Positions 34,730 to 44,967 are shown, counted from the stretch's first letter. The stretch: DNA of 64,000 bases from Leptolyngbya sp. NIES-3755 (GCA_001548435.1 AP017308.1:1187030-1251029), one strand, 5' to 3'. The notes: generated by a model not told the origin, from the letters alone. Numbers and translations are program-made.

Positions 34730-36769
34730 ATGTGTGGCATTGGTGGCATTTTTCAGCACGATCGACAAAGACCGATTGATCCAGAAGTCCTCATCGGTAT
34801 GGCAGCAATTCAATCGCATCGAGGACCCGATGGGTGTGGATGGAAAACGATCGAGAATTCTGGTGTCGGTTTCACTCATGCTCGCCTTGCCATTATTGAT
34901 CTGAATGCCGATCGCGCTCGTCAGCCGTTTGTCTCTGAAAATCAGCAGGTGATGATTGCCCACAATGGCGAATTCTATGATTACAAACGGATTCGGGCGG
35001 ATTTGACTTCACGCGGCTATCAATTTAAATCAAAGAGTGATACTGAACTCTTGATGCACTTAACCGAGCGGTTTGGATTAGAGGGAGCATTGCCACATCT
35101 GCGGGGAGAATTTGGATTTGCGGTTTATGAGAAAGAATACGATCGATTAACGTTGGTCCGCGATCGTTTTGGAATCAAACCATTGTTCTGGACAATGACC
35201 CCAGAAGGCTTTGTATTTGGTTCTGAAATCAAAGTATTGTTTGCTCATCCTGCCGTTAAGCGTAAGATCTCACCTCATGGACTCTATCATCAGTTGATGC
35301 AGCTAATGGTTCCTGGAACGACTGCTTTTGAGGGTGTTCATGCAGTGCAACCAGGGCAAATGGTGATTGTTGAGCGGGAAGATAATCAGCTTCGAGTTCG
35401 GACTAAAACCTATTGGGACTTGAACTTTCCGTTGTTAAGCGATCGTACTACTCAGCACGATGACGAATACTATATTGAAACGCTAAGAGAACGATTTATT
35501 GAAGCGATTCAACTCAAATTAGAAGCGGATGTTCCGGTTGCTTGCTATTTATCCGGTGGGATTGATTCTTGCACCATTTTAGGAGTTGCTGCCGCTTGCC
35601 AACAGTCGCCCGTCAAAGCCTTTACAGTTGGATTTGACAATCAGGACTACGACGAAACAGAGATTTCAAAAGAAATGTCGAGGGCAGTTGGAGCTGATCA
35701 AGACATTGTAATGACACGAGGTGGGGAGCTTTATGATCACTTTGCTCGTGCAATTTGGCATACAGAGCGGAGTATCTACAACACATTTACGATCGCTAAA
35801 ATGCTCTTAAGTGATCACGTCCACCGAGCAGGCTATCGCGTTGTTCTGACAGGTGAAGGCTCAGACGAACTATTCGCAGGTTATCCACAGTTGCGATTAG
35901 ATATGATTCGGCATGGAATGAATGATGCCACTCCCGAAGAACGCGCCGATCTTGAAGCATGGTTGCAAGAAAGTAATCGATTGTTCCAAGGCAATTTACT
36001 CGCTCAAAACGCCTTAGATGATCCAGCTTTAACTCAGTTAGTTGGTTTTACTCCAAGTTGCTTGCAATCCTGGTTATCAATGGGTTCACAAGTTCCAGAA
36101 TTACTGCACCCTGATCTTCGGGAGGCAACCTTGAACTATTCACCAGGGGAAGCGATCGCGAATGCTCTCGATTCTTCTCAAATCGCTGGAAGACATCCAC
36201 TTGATAAAGTTCAATACATTTGGATCAAAACTCAGTTTGAATCTCAAGTGTTGGGCTGGGCAGGCGATCGAGTAGACATGGCGAATTCAATGGAAGCTCG
36301 TCCACCATTTTTGGATCATCATCTAGTCGAATTTGCTGTCACTTTACCGCCATTGATGCGATTCCGAGGAAAGCGAGATAAGTATGTGCTGCGGGAAGCC
36401 ATGAAAGGATTGTTGCCGAAAGCATTGTACGATCGGCAAAAATTCGCGTTCATGGCTCCACCTTCTCATACTGATGTAGAGAAACAACGAGCATTACGAT
36501 CGCTCTGTGATTTGTATTTATCTAAACGTGCGATCGCGGAAGCTGGATTACTAGATGCAACGGCAGTCGATCAAGTTCTCCAGCGTCATGCTGATCCGAA
36601 TACACCGCTTTCGACTCGAACTCAGTTAGATGGAATTATCAATCATTTGCTGAGTGTTCAACTGTTACATCAACAGTTTGTCGCGGCAGATTTACCAGGT
36701 TTAGCAAAAGAGCGATCGCAGTCTCTTAATTGGCAAACCCAAAAGCCCGTTTTAGCGGGTGTGGTTTAG
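34730..36769 (+). CDS. asnB: Asparagine synthase (glutamine-hydrolysing)
   Basis: 679 residues from the ATG at 34730, chosen because Cys2 must become the N-terminal nucleophile (MCGIGGIF); 19 open codons precede it. The N-terminal Ntn glutaminase domain has HRGPDG, RLAIID and AHNGEFYD. The synthetase domain has the PP-loop YLSGGIDS near residue 275 and LTGEGSDELFAGY. It makes asparagine from aspartate, glutamine and ATP. The length (about 680) is that of the longer bacterial asnB group. The stop overlaps the convergent protease gene by four bases. Confidence 0.94.
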   Translation: MCGIGGIFQHDRQRPIDPEVLIGMAAIQSHRGPDGCGWKTIENSGVGFTHARLAIIDLNADRARQPFVSENQQVMIAHNGEFYDYKRIRADLTSRGYQFKSKSDTELLMHLTERFGLEGALPHLRGEFGFAVYEKEYDRLTLVRDRFGIKPLFWTMTPEGFVFGSEIKVLFAHPAVKRKISPHGLYHQLMQLMVPGTTAFEGVHAVQPGQMVIVEREDNQLRVRTKTYWDLNFPLLSDRTTQHDDEYYIETLRERFIEAIQLKLEADVPVACYLSGGIDSCTILGVAAACQQSPVKAFTVGFDNQDYDETEISKEMSRAVGADQDIVMTRGGELYDHFARAIWHTERSIYNTFTIAKMLLSDHVHRAGYRVVLTGEGSDELFAGYPQLRLDMIRHGMNDATPEERADLEAWLQESNRLFQGNLLAQNALDDPALTQLVGFTPSCLQSWLSMGSQVPELLHPDLREATLNYSPGEAIANALDSSQIAGRHPLDKVQYIWIKTQFESQVLGWAGDRVDMANSMEARPPFLDHHLVEFAVTLPPLMRFRGKRDKYVLREAMKGLLPKALYDRQKFAFMAPPSHTDVEKQRALRSLCDLYLSKRAIAEAGLLDATAVDQVLQRHADPNTPLSTRTQLDGIINHLLSVQLLHQQFVAADLPGLAKERSQSLNWQTQKPVLAGVV

Positions 36770-38859
36770 ATCCCGATCGACAATTTCCATCCATTAATGA
36801 TTCCGGTATCATTCGCGATCGCATCTACAACTCTCAATTGCCACCGACCTTGAGCGGATTGCCCTAACATTCTGCTTAAGGTTGGTGTCGTTTGCAGAGA
36901 ATACGATCGAGTCAAAGTCGTTTGTCTTCCTAATGTTCGACCTTGCAATAAAGTAATTCGCCCAGAGGGTGAGATCAGACTTACTTCAATATCACCCAGA
37001 AAAGCATGAGTGATGTTTACAGTGACTTGAATATCTTTAACGGTTCCAGTCTCATTGATCTGAATGTCGCTAACAATGCCAGAAGGATTGCCATCAGGAA
37101 TCATTAGCATATTATTGTTTTCGCTGGAAATCGATCGGGCAACCATCAACGGAACTCTTTTAGCGATCGCGGTTTGAGTTGCTTTCGCGGCATTCACTTT
37201 TCCATATCCAAACCAATCACAGCGACCATTCGCATCGTAAGTTCCTTTCCGCAATCCAAACTGTGGATCGGGATCGGGATCAGTAATCTTGTCTGCGGTT
37301 TGCTGTAAGATTTGCCGGACTTCTTGAGCGGTTAGATCTGGATTTGCAGATAGAACTAACGCGGCAACTCCCGCCACTAAGGGACAAGCACTTGATGTAC
37401 CCCCAAATCCATAAGTGAAATCTCCTGCATCATAACCATCATTGCCACGTCGATCGGCAGTTACAATTCCTAATCCTCGGAGTTGCGATCGCACTTCTGG
37501 AGGAGTCGCCACATACCCAATTCCAGGCAATCCCATTCCAGGAGGAGCATTATTACTCGGCGCACAGATCGCCACTTCAGCCCCCCAATTACTATAAGCT
37601 GCCTTCTTGTTCAAACTGGTGGAAGCTGAAACTGTGATCACATCTGGGTGAACTGTGAAGCCTCCAAGCCAATTGGTATTCCCGCTAATCGCATTGTTTC
37701 GCCAGCCCGATTCATTGATCGTTCCATTCGTCGGACGATTCGCGTTTCCAGCAGCAAATAAGATCACGCAGCCTTTTCCGTCTCGTCCTTGAGTTGCAGC
37801 GCGAGTAATTGCAGCCCGTTGTCGTAGCGAAAGTGGGTAATACACTGCACTCGGACCCCAACTGCAAGAAATCACCGCAGCACCCCGATCGACTGCCCAG
37901 CCGAACAAATCCTCGATCGTTTGATCATCTAAAAATCCCGTTGTCCGAATCGGCATCAAAGCACATCCGGGAGCAACTCCCACCACACCAAATCCGTTTT
38001 CTTCTGCAACCGCAACTCCCGCGCAAGATGTTCCATGGTCTTCGCCTGCACTATCGGGATCGGGATCAAAATCTCTACCTTTGAAATCTCTAGGTGCAAC
38101 AACTTTGCCCATTCCTTGAAAGTCAGGATGATTGAGATCAACCGCATCATCCATAACGGCAACCACAATCGATCGACTCCCTCTAGTAACGTCCCAAGCT
38201 TGTTCAGCAAACACATGAGAGCCAGCAACTAAATCCTGTCCGCCTGTGTGATTGAGATGCCATTGTTTTGGATAAATTGGATCTTTCGGGCGATAGTATC
38301 CTTCTTGGCGAACAATGATGTTGGGTTCTGCGGTGAGAATTTCCGATCGAGTAATCAACCGATTCGTAATCTTCAACGGATTTTCAGTCGAATTCGCGGT
38401 CAGTTGATAAACGAACGTATTCGGAATTTCGGGAATTTGTTTGACTTGTTCGAGCGCAAACTCTTGAGTGATCGAGCGAATCACCTCCGGTTTTACATTC
38501 GGATCAAACTGAACCGTAATTTGATTGGTGACATAAAGCTTTGAACCCGGATTATCTTTGATCTGGTAAACGTGACTCGCATAGTTCACCGCGTCTTCTA
38601 ACCGAACTTGATTGAGAACTTGATCTTTTTGGTTCGGATCAACAATAAATTCTGTCAACTGAGGCGGAGCAGCACCGGGATTGATTTGCACTGGAGCTTT
38701 ATTGACGATATCCCACGCTTCTTGTTTGGAAGTTGCATTCACAGCAAAGCGATCGTCTAATTTTTCCACAATCAGTTCTTCGCCGCCGCGCTGGAGAATT
38801 CGACCGCGATTTTCATCGGGAATGCTGGCGTTTCCTTGGGGGTTTGCGGGATTCGTCAT
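36766..38859 (-). CDS. Subtilisin-like serine protease with P domain (PrcA-like)
   Basis: 697 residues. Residues 1-225 are a propeptide-like region without a clear signal peptide. The S8 catalytic domain has D237 in VAVMDDAVDLNHPDF, H275 in DHGTSCAGV and Ser near 488 in GTSSACPLVAG. A C-terminal P domain (about 585-697, DIQINETGTVKDIQVTVNI, HAFLGDIEVSLISPSG, GRWQLRVVDAIANDTGIINGW) follows. Asp-rich FDPDPDSAGED fits calcium binding. The architecture is that of the calcium-dependent protease PrcA of Anabaena. Convergent with asnB. Confidence 0.92.
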   Translation of the reverse strand: MTNPANPQGNASIPDENRGRILQRGGEELIVEKLDDRFAVNATSKQEAWDIVNKAPVQINPGAAPPQLTEFIVDPNQKDQVLNQVRLEDAVNYASHVYQIKDNPGSKLYVTNQITVQFDPNVKPEVIRSITQEFALEQVKQIPEIPNTFVYQLTANSTENPLKITNRLITRSEILTAEPNIIVRQEGYYRPKDPIYPKQWHLNHTGGQDLVAGSHVFAEQAWDVTRGSRSIVVAVMDDAVDLNHPDFQGMGKVVAPRDFKGRDFDPDPDSAGEDHGTSCAGVAVAEENGFGVVGVAPGCALMPIRTTGFLDDQTIEDLFGWAVDRGAAVISCSWGPSAVYYPLSLRQRAAITRAATQGRDGKGCVILFAAGNANRPTNGTINESGWRNNAISGNTNWLGGFTVHPDVITVSASTSLNKKAAYSNWGAEVAICAPSNNAPPGMGLPGIGYVATPPEVRSQLRGLGIVTADRRGNDGYDAGDFTYGFGGTSSACPLVAGVAALVLSANPDLTAQEVRQILQQTADKITDPDPDPQFGLRKGTYDANGRCDWFGYGKVNAAKATQTAIAKRVPLMVARSISSENNNMLMIPDGNPSGIVSDIQINETGTVKDIQVTVNITHAFLGDIEVSLISPSGRITLLQGRTLGRQTTLTRSYSLQTTPTLSRMLGQSAQGRWQLRVVDAIANDTGIINGWKLSIGI

Positions 38860-39009
38860 GGTAATGCTCCAACGGTGTCCTTACTCGATTTCAACGAGAT
38901 TCTGCCTAGTTTCGGACTGCACTTCATCGTTTTTAACATCCAGTTTGCGGGAACCTTGAGATCGCGTTGTATCTCTCTCGTATGTGCCCGTCAGCTTTGG
39001 ACGGTAATT

Positions 39010-39285
39010 ATGAAATCGAATCGCTTACAAGTCCTTTTTCCCTTGGCAGTGTCAACCATGATACTCTTGCCACTCTCAGGATGTACGCCTTCTTCAACCG
39101 AATGCCAACCGGATGCTCAAGGACGGGTTCCCGAAAATTGCTCATCATCCGGGGGAAGCTCTGGAGGAACGCATTATCGCTCTGGTGGCGGTTCTTCTGG
39201 CGGCTCAAATCGAACTGGGGTTTCTGGTCGATCGTCGGGTCGAAGCGGCTTCGGCAGTTTTGGTGGAGGTCGCGCAGGAGGATGA
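39010..39285 (+). CDS. Ser/Gly-rich lipoprotein
   Basis: 91 residues from the ATG at 39010; the open frame reaches 58 codons further up, but this start gives a clean lipoprotein signal peptide, MKSNRLQVLFPLAVSTMILL, with lipobox LSGC. After the Cys the protein is short and low in complexity: SSSGGSSGGTHYRSGGGSSGGSNRTG. Its stop overlaps the start of the split ATP-grasp gene (ATGA). In E. coli the lipoprotein YgiB precedes YgiC, a glutathionylspermidine-synthase relative, in the same way. Confidence 0.75.
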   Translation: MKSNRLQVLFPLAVSTMILLPLSGCTPSSTECQPDAQGRVPENCSSSGGSSGGTHYRSGGGSSGGSNRTGVSGRSSGRSGFGSFGGGRAGG

Positions 39286-39480
39286 GTAACCCATTTCAAA
39301 GTGTGGAACGCGATCGCTTTTTTCGTCAACTCCAAATGCCTTGGTACAATCTCGCGATGGTGAATGGCGTTTCACCTGTACCTGAACCTTATGCGCTCTA
39401 TCACTGTCATCCGGTGACGGAAAAGCAAATTCTAGAAATGAAGCGATCGGCGGAACGAGTGGGCGAGGTGTTCTTCTTTC
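39282..39480 (+). pseudogene. Glutathionylspermidine synthase-like protein, N-terminal fragment
   Basis: The ATG at 39282 overlaps the lipoprotein stop. The fragment reads MSNPFQSVERDRFFRQLQM, about 66 codons, to EVFFF at the IS junction. In the disrupted gene the reading frame ends two codons later inside the IS (stop at 39483-39485). Removing the element and one 8-base target copy joins it in frame to 40347-41401, giving a 417-residue protein. Confidence 0.88.
39473..39480. repeat. Left target-site duplication of the IS1-family element
   Basis: CTTCTTTC, repeated at 40339-40346. Eight or nine bases is usual for IS1. Confidence 0.88.
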
Positions 39481-40338
39481 GGTAGTGCTATTAAGGAAAG
39501 GATGAAGAAAATATGCTGATTTTAGACGAGGATACTTGACTGTTGTTCGTTATAGTGATGAATGAAGTTCCAGATAGCAGCAATGTGATTGTCAACTTTC
39601 TTCGAGAATGACAAGGTTTTTCGCACTAATCGAGACACTCGTTGCCGTAAGGTATTGTTAAAGCGCTCAATGTAGCTCGTCAAACCACTGCTTTTGTCTA
39701 CAGGTCGATGACGTGAACTTGGGAGGGCAGGTGGATAAGAAACCCAGAAATCGGTATAGCAAACGGCGCATTGACGATAGACCGCAGGCAAAGATTGCCA
39801 GAGCGCAGTTGCTGATTCACTCGAACGGTCTCCAACATAACACCCGACAACTTCGCGAGTTTCAACATCGAGCGCTAACCACACCCATTGCTCATTGCCT
39901 TTGTCATCGACGAACGACCATAACTCGTCCATCTGCACATTCAAGCGTTTCCGGGGTTTTGGTTGCACTTGCACTGAGCGAGGAACGGTTTGATAGTAAG
40001 CATTCACGTATTGCTGCAACCAGCTTTCGCTGACTTGCAAGCTTCGAGCGATACCAGCAAGCGGAATCTTTTCGAGCAGCATTCGCTCGATTGTGGACTT
40101 GGTATCATCGCCAATCCGTTTCCATTTTGGATTCTCGACGAACTGCCGTCCACAATCGCGACATTTGTAGTTCTGGTTCCCGTGGCGAGTCGTGCCATTT
40201 TTGTTGATGTCATGAGAGCCACAGTTCGGACAGGTCAGTAAGGGTTTGATCATCAGCGTTGTGTCAGCAGGCAAGGTTAGGCTACTTCTCCATTCTCGCT
40301 CACGCTTTTTTTTACGTCATTTCCTAAATAGCACTACC
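39481..40338 (-). mobile_element. IS1-family insertion sequence, 858 bp, apparently complete
   Basis: The ends are GGTAGTGCTATTAAGGAAA and, at the far end, the reverse complement of GGTAGTGCTATTTAGGAAA, an 18-of-19 inverted repeat. An 8-base direct repeat flanks them. One transposase gene occupies 39522-40274. It splits a glutathionylspermidine-synthase-like gene. The single-frame transposase places it with IS1 groups that need no frameshift. Confidence 0.95.
39522..40274 (-). CDS. IS1-family transposase (single reading frame)
   Basis: 250 residues. A zinc-finger-like N-terminus (CPNCGSHDINKNG, then YKCRDCGRQF), a helix-turn-helix (GIARSLQVSESWLQQYV) and a DDE catalytic part: DELWSFV, the second Asp in CYTDFWVSY, and SYIERFNNTLRQR with the Glu. 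Classic IS1 uses two frames joined by frameshifting; here one continuous frame covers both. The gene looks intact. Confidence 0.94.
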   Translation of the reverse strand: MPADTTLMIKPLLTCPNCGSHDINKNGTTRHGNQNYKCRDCGRQFVENPKWKRIGDDTKSTIERMLLEKIPLAGIARSLQVSESWLQQYVNAYYQTVPRSVQVQPKPRKRLNVQMDELWSFVDDKGNEQWVWLALDVETREVVGCYVGDRSSESATALWQSLPAVYRQCAVCYTDFWVSYPPALPSSRHRPVDKSSGLTSYIERFNNTLRQRVSRLVRKTLSFSKKVDNHIAAIWNFIHHYNEQQSSILV

Positions 40339-40346
40339 CTTCTTTC
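40339..40346. repeat. Right target-site duplication of the IS1-family element
   Basis: CTTCTTTC, identical to 39473-39480, starting right after the terminal ACTACC of the element. Confidence 0.88.
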
Positions 40347-41401
40347 TTCGTTCAGTGATTCGGGATTTCGATGAGGAAACGTTGCTCGAATATGGCTTTC
40401 CAGAAGAAACGATTCGGGTCGTGAAGTTCGATCGATTGATTCCGTTTTGTATGCGCTTGGATTGGTGCTGGAACGAAGAAACAGGCGTTCATAAAGTGAT
40501 CGAAGCGAATGTTCAGACTCCAAGTTTCTGGTTTGAATGTATTGAAGGAAACGCTAGAGTTGCAGAACATTTTGGCATGAAGCCCGCCGAATTTGGACTG
40601 AAAGAGGTTTTAAGCTATTCGATCGCTCAGCAACTTCAATCTGCTGCGGATTGGATTGGAAAGTCGATCGACAACTGCAAAATTGGCTTAACTACGCTGA
40701 ATAACACCGAAGATATGGGAACGATGCGCTGGTTGAATCAATTCGTTTCTTCAGAACGGTGCACTTTTCCGATCGAAGAACTTCGCATCAAAGATCATCA
40801 ATCCCTATTTCACGAAAAAACTGGAGAAGCGATCGACATTCTCTTCATGTGGTATCCGCTGGAATGGGCGATTCACGATCGAGATTCTAACGGCGTGAAA
40901 CTTTGGGATGCGTTGGAAGAATTGATCTTGAAAAGAAGAATTGCGATCGTAAATTTCGCGGCTGCTTTTTCACTCCAACCCAAAAGCATCTTTGCCTTGA
41001 TCAGTGATTTAGGCTTAGATTTCTTTCCGACAGAACTTGCTGAAACAGTCTACGAATTCTTTCCAAAAACGGCTCAAACCGCCGATGAAATGGGCAATAC
41101 TTACTTTGCGAAACCCGTTTTAGGAAGACAAGGAGAAGGCTGTTTTTCAATGATCAACGGCGAAATCGGTGTTCAAAGCGCCAATCAAGACCCTTGGTAC
41201 ACCGAGCAAGACTATGTTTATCAGGAATTGCTCGACTTTCCAACGCTTGAAATTGGAGGTCGATCGATGACTGCTTTGTGGAGTACTTGGCTATTTGATA
41301 GTTCTAAATTCTACAAAGCGGCTGGAGTTGGACTGAGAGTTTCTGAAGGCAAAATTACTGACGATTATTCTTACTGGTGTCCGATCGGAATTCGCACTTA
41401 A
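40339..41401 (+). pseudogene. Glutathionylspermidine synthase-like protein, C-terminal fragment
   Basis: About 350 residues continuing the frame of 39282-39480 (LRSVIRDFDEETLLEYGF...). It belongs to the ATP-grasp GspS/YgiC group: WNEETGVHKVIEANVQTPSFWFE, then a central part and YFAKPVLGRQGEGCFSM near the end are the nucleotide-binding pieces, and PTLEIGGRSMTALWSTWL closes the fold. A GTG at 40355 could start a truncated protein, but without the N-terminal 70 residues it is unlikely to be active. The stop overlaps the convergent permease gene by four bases. Confidence 0.88.
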
Positions 41402-42390
41402 TCCTGCTCAAACACCTTACCTAATGCCGCAGGAGGCGTACTACGAATCAATTCTGCTGCCGTACTGTCGATCGAGGAAGGCAACAATTTCAACAATCGC
41501 CCTAACCCATCACTCGAAGTCAGCACTAACAATAAAATCATCAACAAAAATGGAGCTACCGTAAACACCTGAGTTGGTACATCCGGAATCGTACTCTGAG
41601 CCACACCCGCCATCGATTGTAGAATTCCAAACAGATAACAGCTAATCGCAACTCTCAACGGATTCCAACCGCCAAAAATGACGATCGCTAATGCAATCCA
41701 GCCATATCCCGCCGTATGTAGCTGACTCCATCCCGCTTTGAAATTCAGCGAAAATGACGCGCCTGCAATTCCCATCATTGCGCCACCAATCAGCGTGTAG
41801 ACGTATCGCATCAAGACTACGTTCGTACCTCTTGCAAAGGCAGCATTCGGTTGTTCGCCGATCGCTCTTAGCATCAATCCAGCACGAGTCCGATAGAAGT
41901 AGATCCACACAAATGCGATCGCAGAATAGCTCAAATACACCAAAAAATCACTCTGAAAAAATAGCCGTCCAATCAGCGGAATATCTTGCAGCAGCGGAAT
42001 TCTAAAACTAGGAACGGTTGGACCTGGAATTCTCACAAACGCATTTCCAAGAAACGAGGACAAACTCGCTCCCAACAAAGCTAAGACAAACCCGATCGCG
42101 ACTTGAGATTGTTTTAAGGTCAAGGCTCCAAACGCCACGATTAGAGCAAATGCGGCTCCAACTAATCCAGCACCTGCAAATCCTAGAACTAAACTGGGAA
42201 CCGTTCCTGTTGCTTCGAGTGTTTTCGCGATCGCGAATCCGGTCATCGCGCCCATCAAAATCGTACCTTCTGCCGACAGATTGATCACACCCGCTCGTTC
42301 TGTGATCGTTTCACCTAAAGTTGCGAATACAAGCGGAGTCGAAGTTGCGATCGCAGTCGCAAAAATCGGAATCAGTTGAACCAGATCCAT
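41398..42390 (-). CDS. ABC transporter permease (BmpC/YufQ-like, nucleoside or sugar type)
   Basis: 330 residues with eight to ten membrane helices. The start with LVFATLGETITERAGVINLSAEGTILMGAMTG and the later RAIGEQPNAAFARGTNV and GYGWIALAIVIFGGWNPLRVA are typical of the BPD_transp_2 family, in the branch that imports nucleosides or purines. No ATPase, second permease or binding protein lies beside it here. Divergent from the adhesin gene. Confidence 0.9.
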   Translation of the reverse strand: MDLVQLIPIFATAIATSTPLVFATLGETITERAGVINLSAEGTILMGAMTGFAIAKTLEATGTVPSLVLGFAGAGLVGAAFALIVAFGALTLKQSQVAIGFVLALLGASLSSFLGNAFVRIPGPTVPSFRIPLLQDIPLIGRLFFQSDFLVYLSYSAIAFVWIYFYRTRAGLMLRAIGEQPNAAFARGTNVVLMRYVYTLIGGAMMGIAGASFSLNFKAGWSQLHTAGYGWIALAIVIFGGWNPLRVAISCYLFGILQSMAGVAQSTIPDVPTQVFTVAPFLLMILLLVLTSSDGLGRLLKLLPSSIDSTAAELIRSTPPAALGKVFEQD

Positions 42391-42506
42391 AGATTTATCG
42401 AGTCTTTTTGCTCACTCTATCAGATCGATTTTTGTTCATATAGAGAGATAAATGAAGTTCAACTTTCTCTGGGCACATTAAAACTGTTCTGCATCCAGAG
42501 AAAAGT

Positions 42507-44936
42507 ATGCGATCGATTGCAGGTATCGTGCTGATCGGATTAAGTTCGCTCAGTGTTGTTACAACCGTTCAAGCTCAGTCTATTGTTCCCGATCGTTCGA
42601 TTAATACGACTGTGAATAGTTCGGATGGACGCAATTTTACAATTACAAATGGAGCGACTGCTCGATCGAATTTGTTTCATAGTTTTCGAGAGTTCTCAGT
42701 TCCGACAGGCGGCTCTGCAACGTTTGACTTAATTAATACTCCAAATACCCGAACTATCTTTAATCGAGTCACAGGCAGCAATATTTCTAACATTGATGGT
42801 TTGATTCAAACGGTGAACCATCAACAGCCTGTCAGCCTTTTTCTCCTCAATCCGAACGGGATTGTTTTCGGTTCAAATGCTCAGTTAAATATTAGTGGCT
42901 CTTTTATTGGAACCACTGCGAATTCAATTCAGTTTGAAGATGGCACTCAATTTAGTCCAACTCAGCCGCCTTTATTAACAATCAGTGCGCCAGTCGGCTT
43001 ACAGTTCGGACAGTCTTCAGCAAACATTACTGTGCAAGGAACGGGACATCAACTTACCACAGCCAATCCTGTCTTTACGCCTTACCTTCCCACACAGCCA
43101 CCCAATGGATTAATTGCTCCCTCGATCGCGCTAATAAGTGGTGCGATTCACTTAGAAAATGGCATTCTCACTGCACCCGAAGGACAAATCAATCTCGGAG
43201 GCGTTCAGCAAGGATTCGTCGGACTCACGGCAATGGGATTGAACTACGATCGCGTTTCCAGTTTTGGTAATATCACGCTCACAGGTCGATCGCTAATTGA
43301 TGTGAATGGTATCACTTCCGGTTCTGTCCAAATCGTCGGGCGAAACATTACGGTACAGGACGGCTCTGCAATTTGGCTCCAAAATCGAGGAGAGAAAATA
43401 GGCGGAAATATTCACATTGCAGCATCCGAATCGCTCCGAGTCATTGGAACTGCACCAGATATCAGTATTCGGAGCAGTATTGTGAATGAAACAGTCGGTC
43501 AAGGTGCAAATGGAACCGTTCAAATTGCTGCACCGCTAGTCTCAGTTGAAGCAGGAGCACTCCTTGGAAATCGAAACTATAGTCCCTCGATCGGGGGATC
43601 AGTGATCGTGAATGCAGGACAACTCAACGTGAATGGACATAGCGCGATCGTACCCGATCTATTCAGCGTGTTTGGCTCATTAAGCTTTTCCACGGGCGAT
43701 GCAGGCGACCTCAACGTTTCGGCTCGAAGTATCAACATTGAAAGCGGTGGATACTTAGGTACAACAACACTCGGAACCGGAAGAAGTGGAAACGCCCTCA
43801 TTCATGCAGATAATATTTTTGTTGCTGGAACAACTCCAACGTTCATCGGCAGTGTGATTGCTGCGAACACCGTAGGCTTGGGCGGCAATGGTGGAAATTT
43901 GACCATTCACACCCGACAGTTAACACTGCAACAAAGTGGATTGGTTGCGGTCTCTAGTATTGGTCGGGGTTCAGCCGGAAATCTCACCGTGAATGCAACA
44001 GAGTCGATCGAGATCTCAGGTGGAATTCCTCAAACGTATAGCAGCGCGATCGCGTCCACGGTCGATTTTCCCAACCCCAATCTACAACGATTGTTCGGCA
44101 TCCCGGCTCAACCTCAAGGAAATGCAGGAAGCGTTACGATCAATACTCCGATTTTGAGAATCAACGATCAAGCATCAGTGTCGGTTTTGAATCGCGGGGT
44201 TGGAAATGCAGGAACATTGAGCATCAATGCTGAGCAGATTTTTGTCGATCGTGGGGGTGGAATTAGTGCATTCACAAGAGCAGGCAATGGAGGAAACATT
44301 GCGATTCAGTCCCAACTGGTGAAGTTACAAAATGAAGCGCTGATTGCGACGGCTGCAATGGGACAAGGAGACGGAGGCAATCTCACTCTCAATGTTCCGG
44401 TGATGATTGGCTTGGGAAATAGCGACATTGTTGCAAGCGCGATCGATGGTCGTGGCGGCAACATTAATATTACAACTCAAGCGATTCTGGGATTGAACTA
44501 TCGAACTCAACTGACATCCGAAAGTGACATTACTGCGAGTTCACAGTTTGGCGTGAATGGAACCGTTCAAATTAACACACCAGACATCAATCCAAACTCT
44601 GGTTTAATTCAGCTTCCGATTAGTGTGATCAATCCAAACCAACGACTCGCGAATGGATGCGCTGCAACTGGAGAGAGTCGATTCGTCATGACCGGACGCG
44701 GTGGATTACCAATGAATCCCTTAGAACAAATTGAATTGCATTCCGTCTGGGCAGATTTGCGTCCTTCCACTGCTCAGAAAGATTCTACATCTGCGATCGT
44801 CTCTCAACCCAATCTGCTTGAAGCCACGACTTGGTATCGAGATGCAACTGGAACAATTGTTTTAACCGCAGGTCAGCCCGCTCACAGTTCAATCACAACT
44901 TGTGCCTTGCAAACAGAAACTTCTGTGATCGAGTAG
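42507..44936 (+). CDS. TPS-type filamentous-haemagglutinin-like exoprotein
   Basis: 809 residues. Signal peptide MRSIAGIVLIGLSSLSVVTT cleaved after VQAQ. The two-partner-secretion domain (about 28-260) has the LFHSFREFSVPTGGSATFDL and LLNPNGIVFGSNAQLNISGSF motifs that its outer-membrane TpsB partner recognises. The rest is repetitive beta-helix: repeated GNAGTLSINA- and GGNLTI-like steps. A short non-repetitive C-terminus carries two Cys (NGCAATG, TTCALQ). No TpsB transporter is in the window. Probably a surface adhesin. Confidence 0.88.
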   Translation: MRSIAGIVLIGLSSLSVVTTVQAQSIVPDRSINTTVNSSDGRNFTITNGATARSNLFHSFREFSVPTGGSATFDLINTPNTRTIFNRVTGSNISNIDGLIQTVNHQQPVSLFLLNPNGIVFGSNAQLNISGSFIGTTANSIQFEDGTQFSPTQPPLLTISAPVGLQFGQSSANITVQGTGHQLTTANPVFTPYLPTQPPNGLIAPSIALISGAIHLENGILTAPEGQINLGGVQQGFVGLTAMGLNYDRVSSFGNITLTGRSLIDVNGITSGSVQIVGRNITVQDGSAIWLQNRGEKIGGNIHIAASESLRVIGTAPDISIRSSIVNETVGQGANGTVQIAAPLVSVEAGALLGNRNYSPSIGGSVIVNAGQLNVNGHSAIVPDLFSVFGSLSFSTGDAGDLNVSARSINIESGGYLGTTTLGTGRSGNALIHADNIFVAGTTPTFIGSVIAANTVGLGGNGGNLTIHTRQLTLQQSGLVAVSSIGRGSAGNLTVNATESIEISGGIPQTYSSAIASTVDFPNPNLQRLFGIPAQPQGNAGSVTINTPILRINDQASVSVLNRGVGNAGTLSINAEQIFVDRGGGISAFTRAGNGGNIAIQSQLVKLQNEALIATAAMGQGDGGNLTLNVPVMIGLGNSDIVASAIDGRGGNINITTQAILGLNYRTQLTSESDITASSQFGVNGTVQINTPDINPNSGLIQLPISVINPNQRLANGCAATGESRFVMTGRGGLPMNPLEQIELHSVWADLRPSTAQKDSTSAIVSQPNLLEATTWYRDATGTIVLTAGQPAHSSITTCALQTETSVIE

Positions 44937-44939
44937 CGC

Positions 44940-44967
44940 TTTAGTGATGATTAACATCATCACTAAA
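44940..44967 (+). terminator. Hairpin after the adhesin gene
   Basis: A perfect 12-base stem, TTTAGTGATGAT (44940-44951) with ATCATCACTAAA (44956-44967), and a TAAC loop, starting four bases after the stop codon. No long T run follows. Confidence 0.65.

Noticed and set aside
42507-44936. Adhesin as part of a contact-dependent inhibition locus
   Set aside because: No TpsB, toxin tip or immunity gene is next to it in the window.
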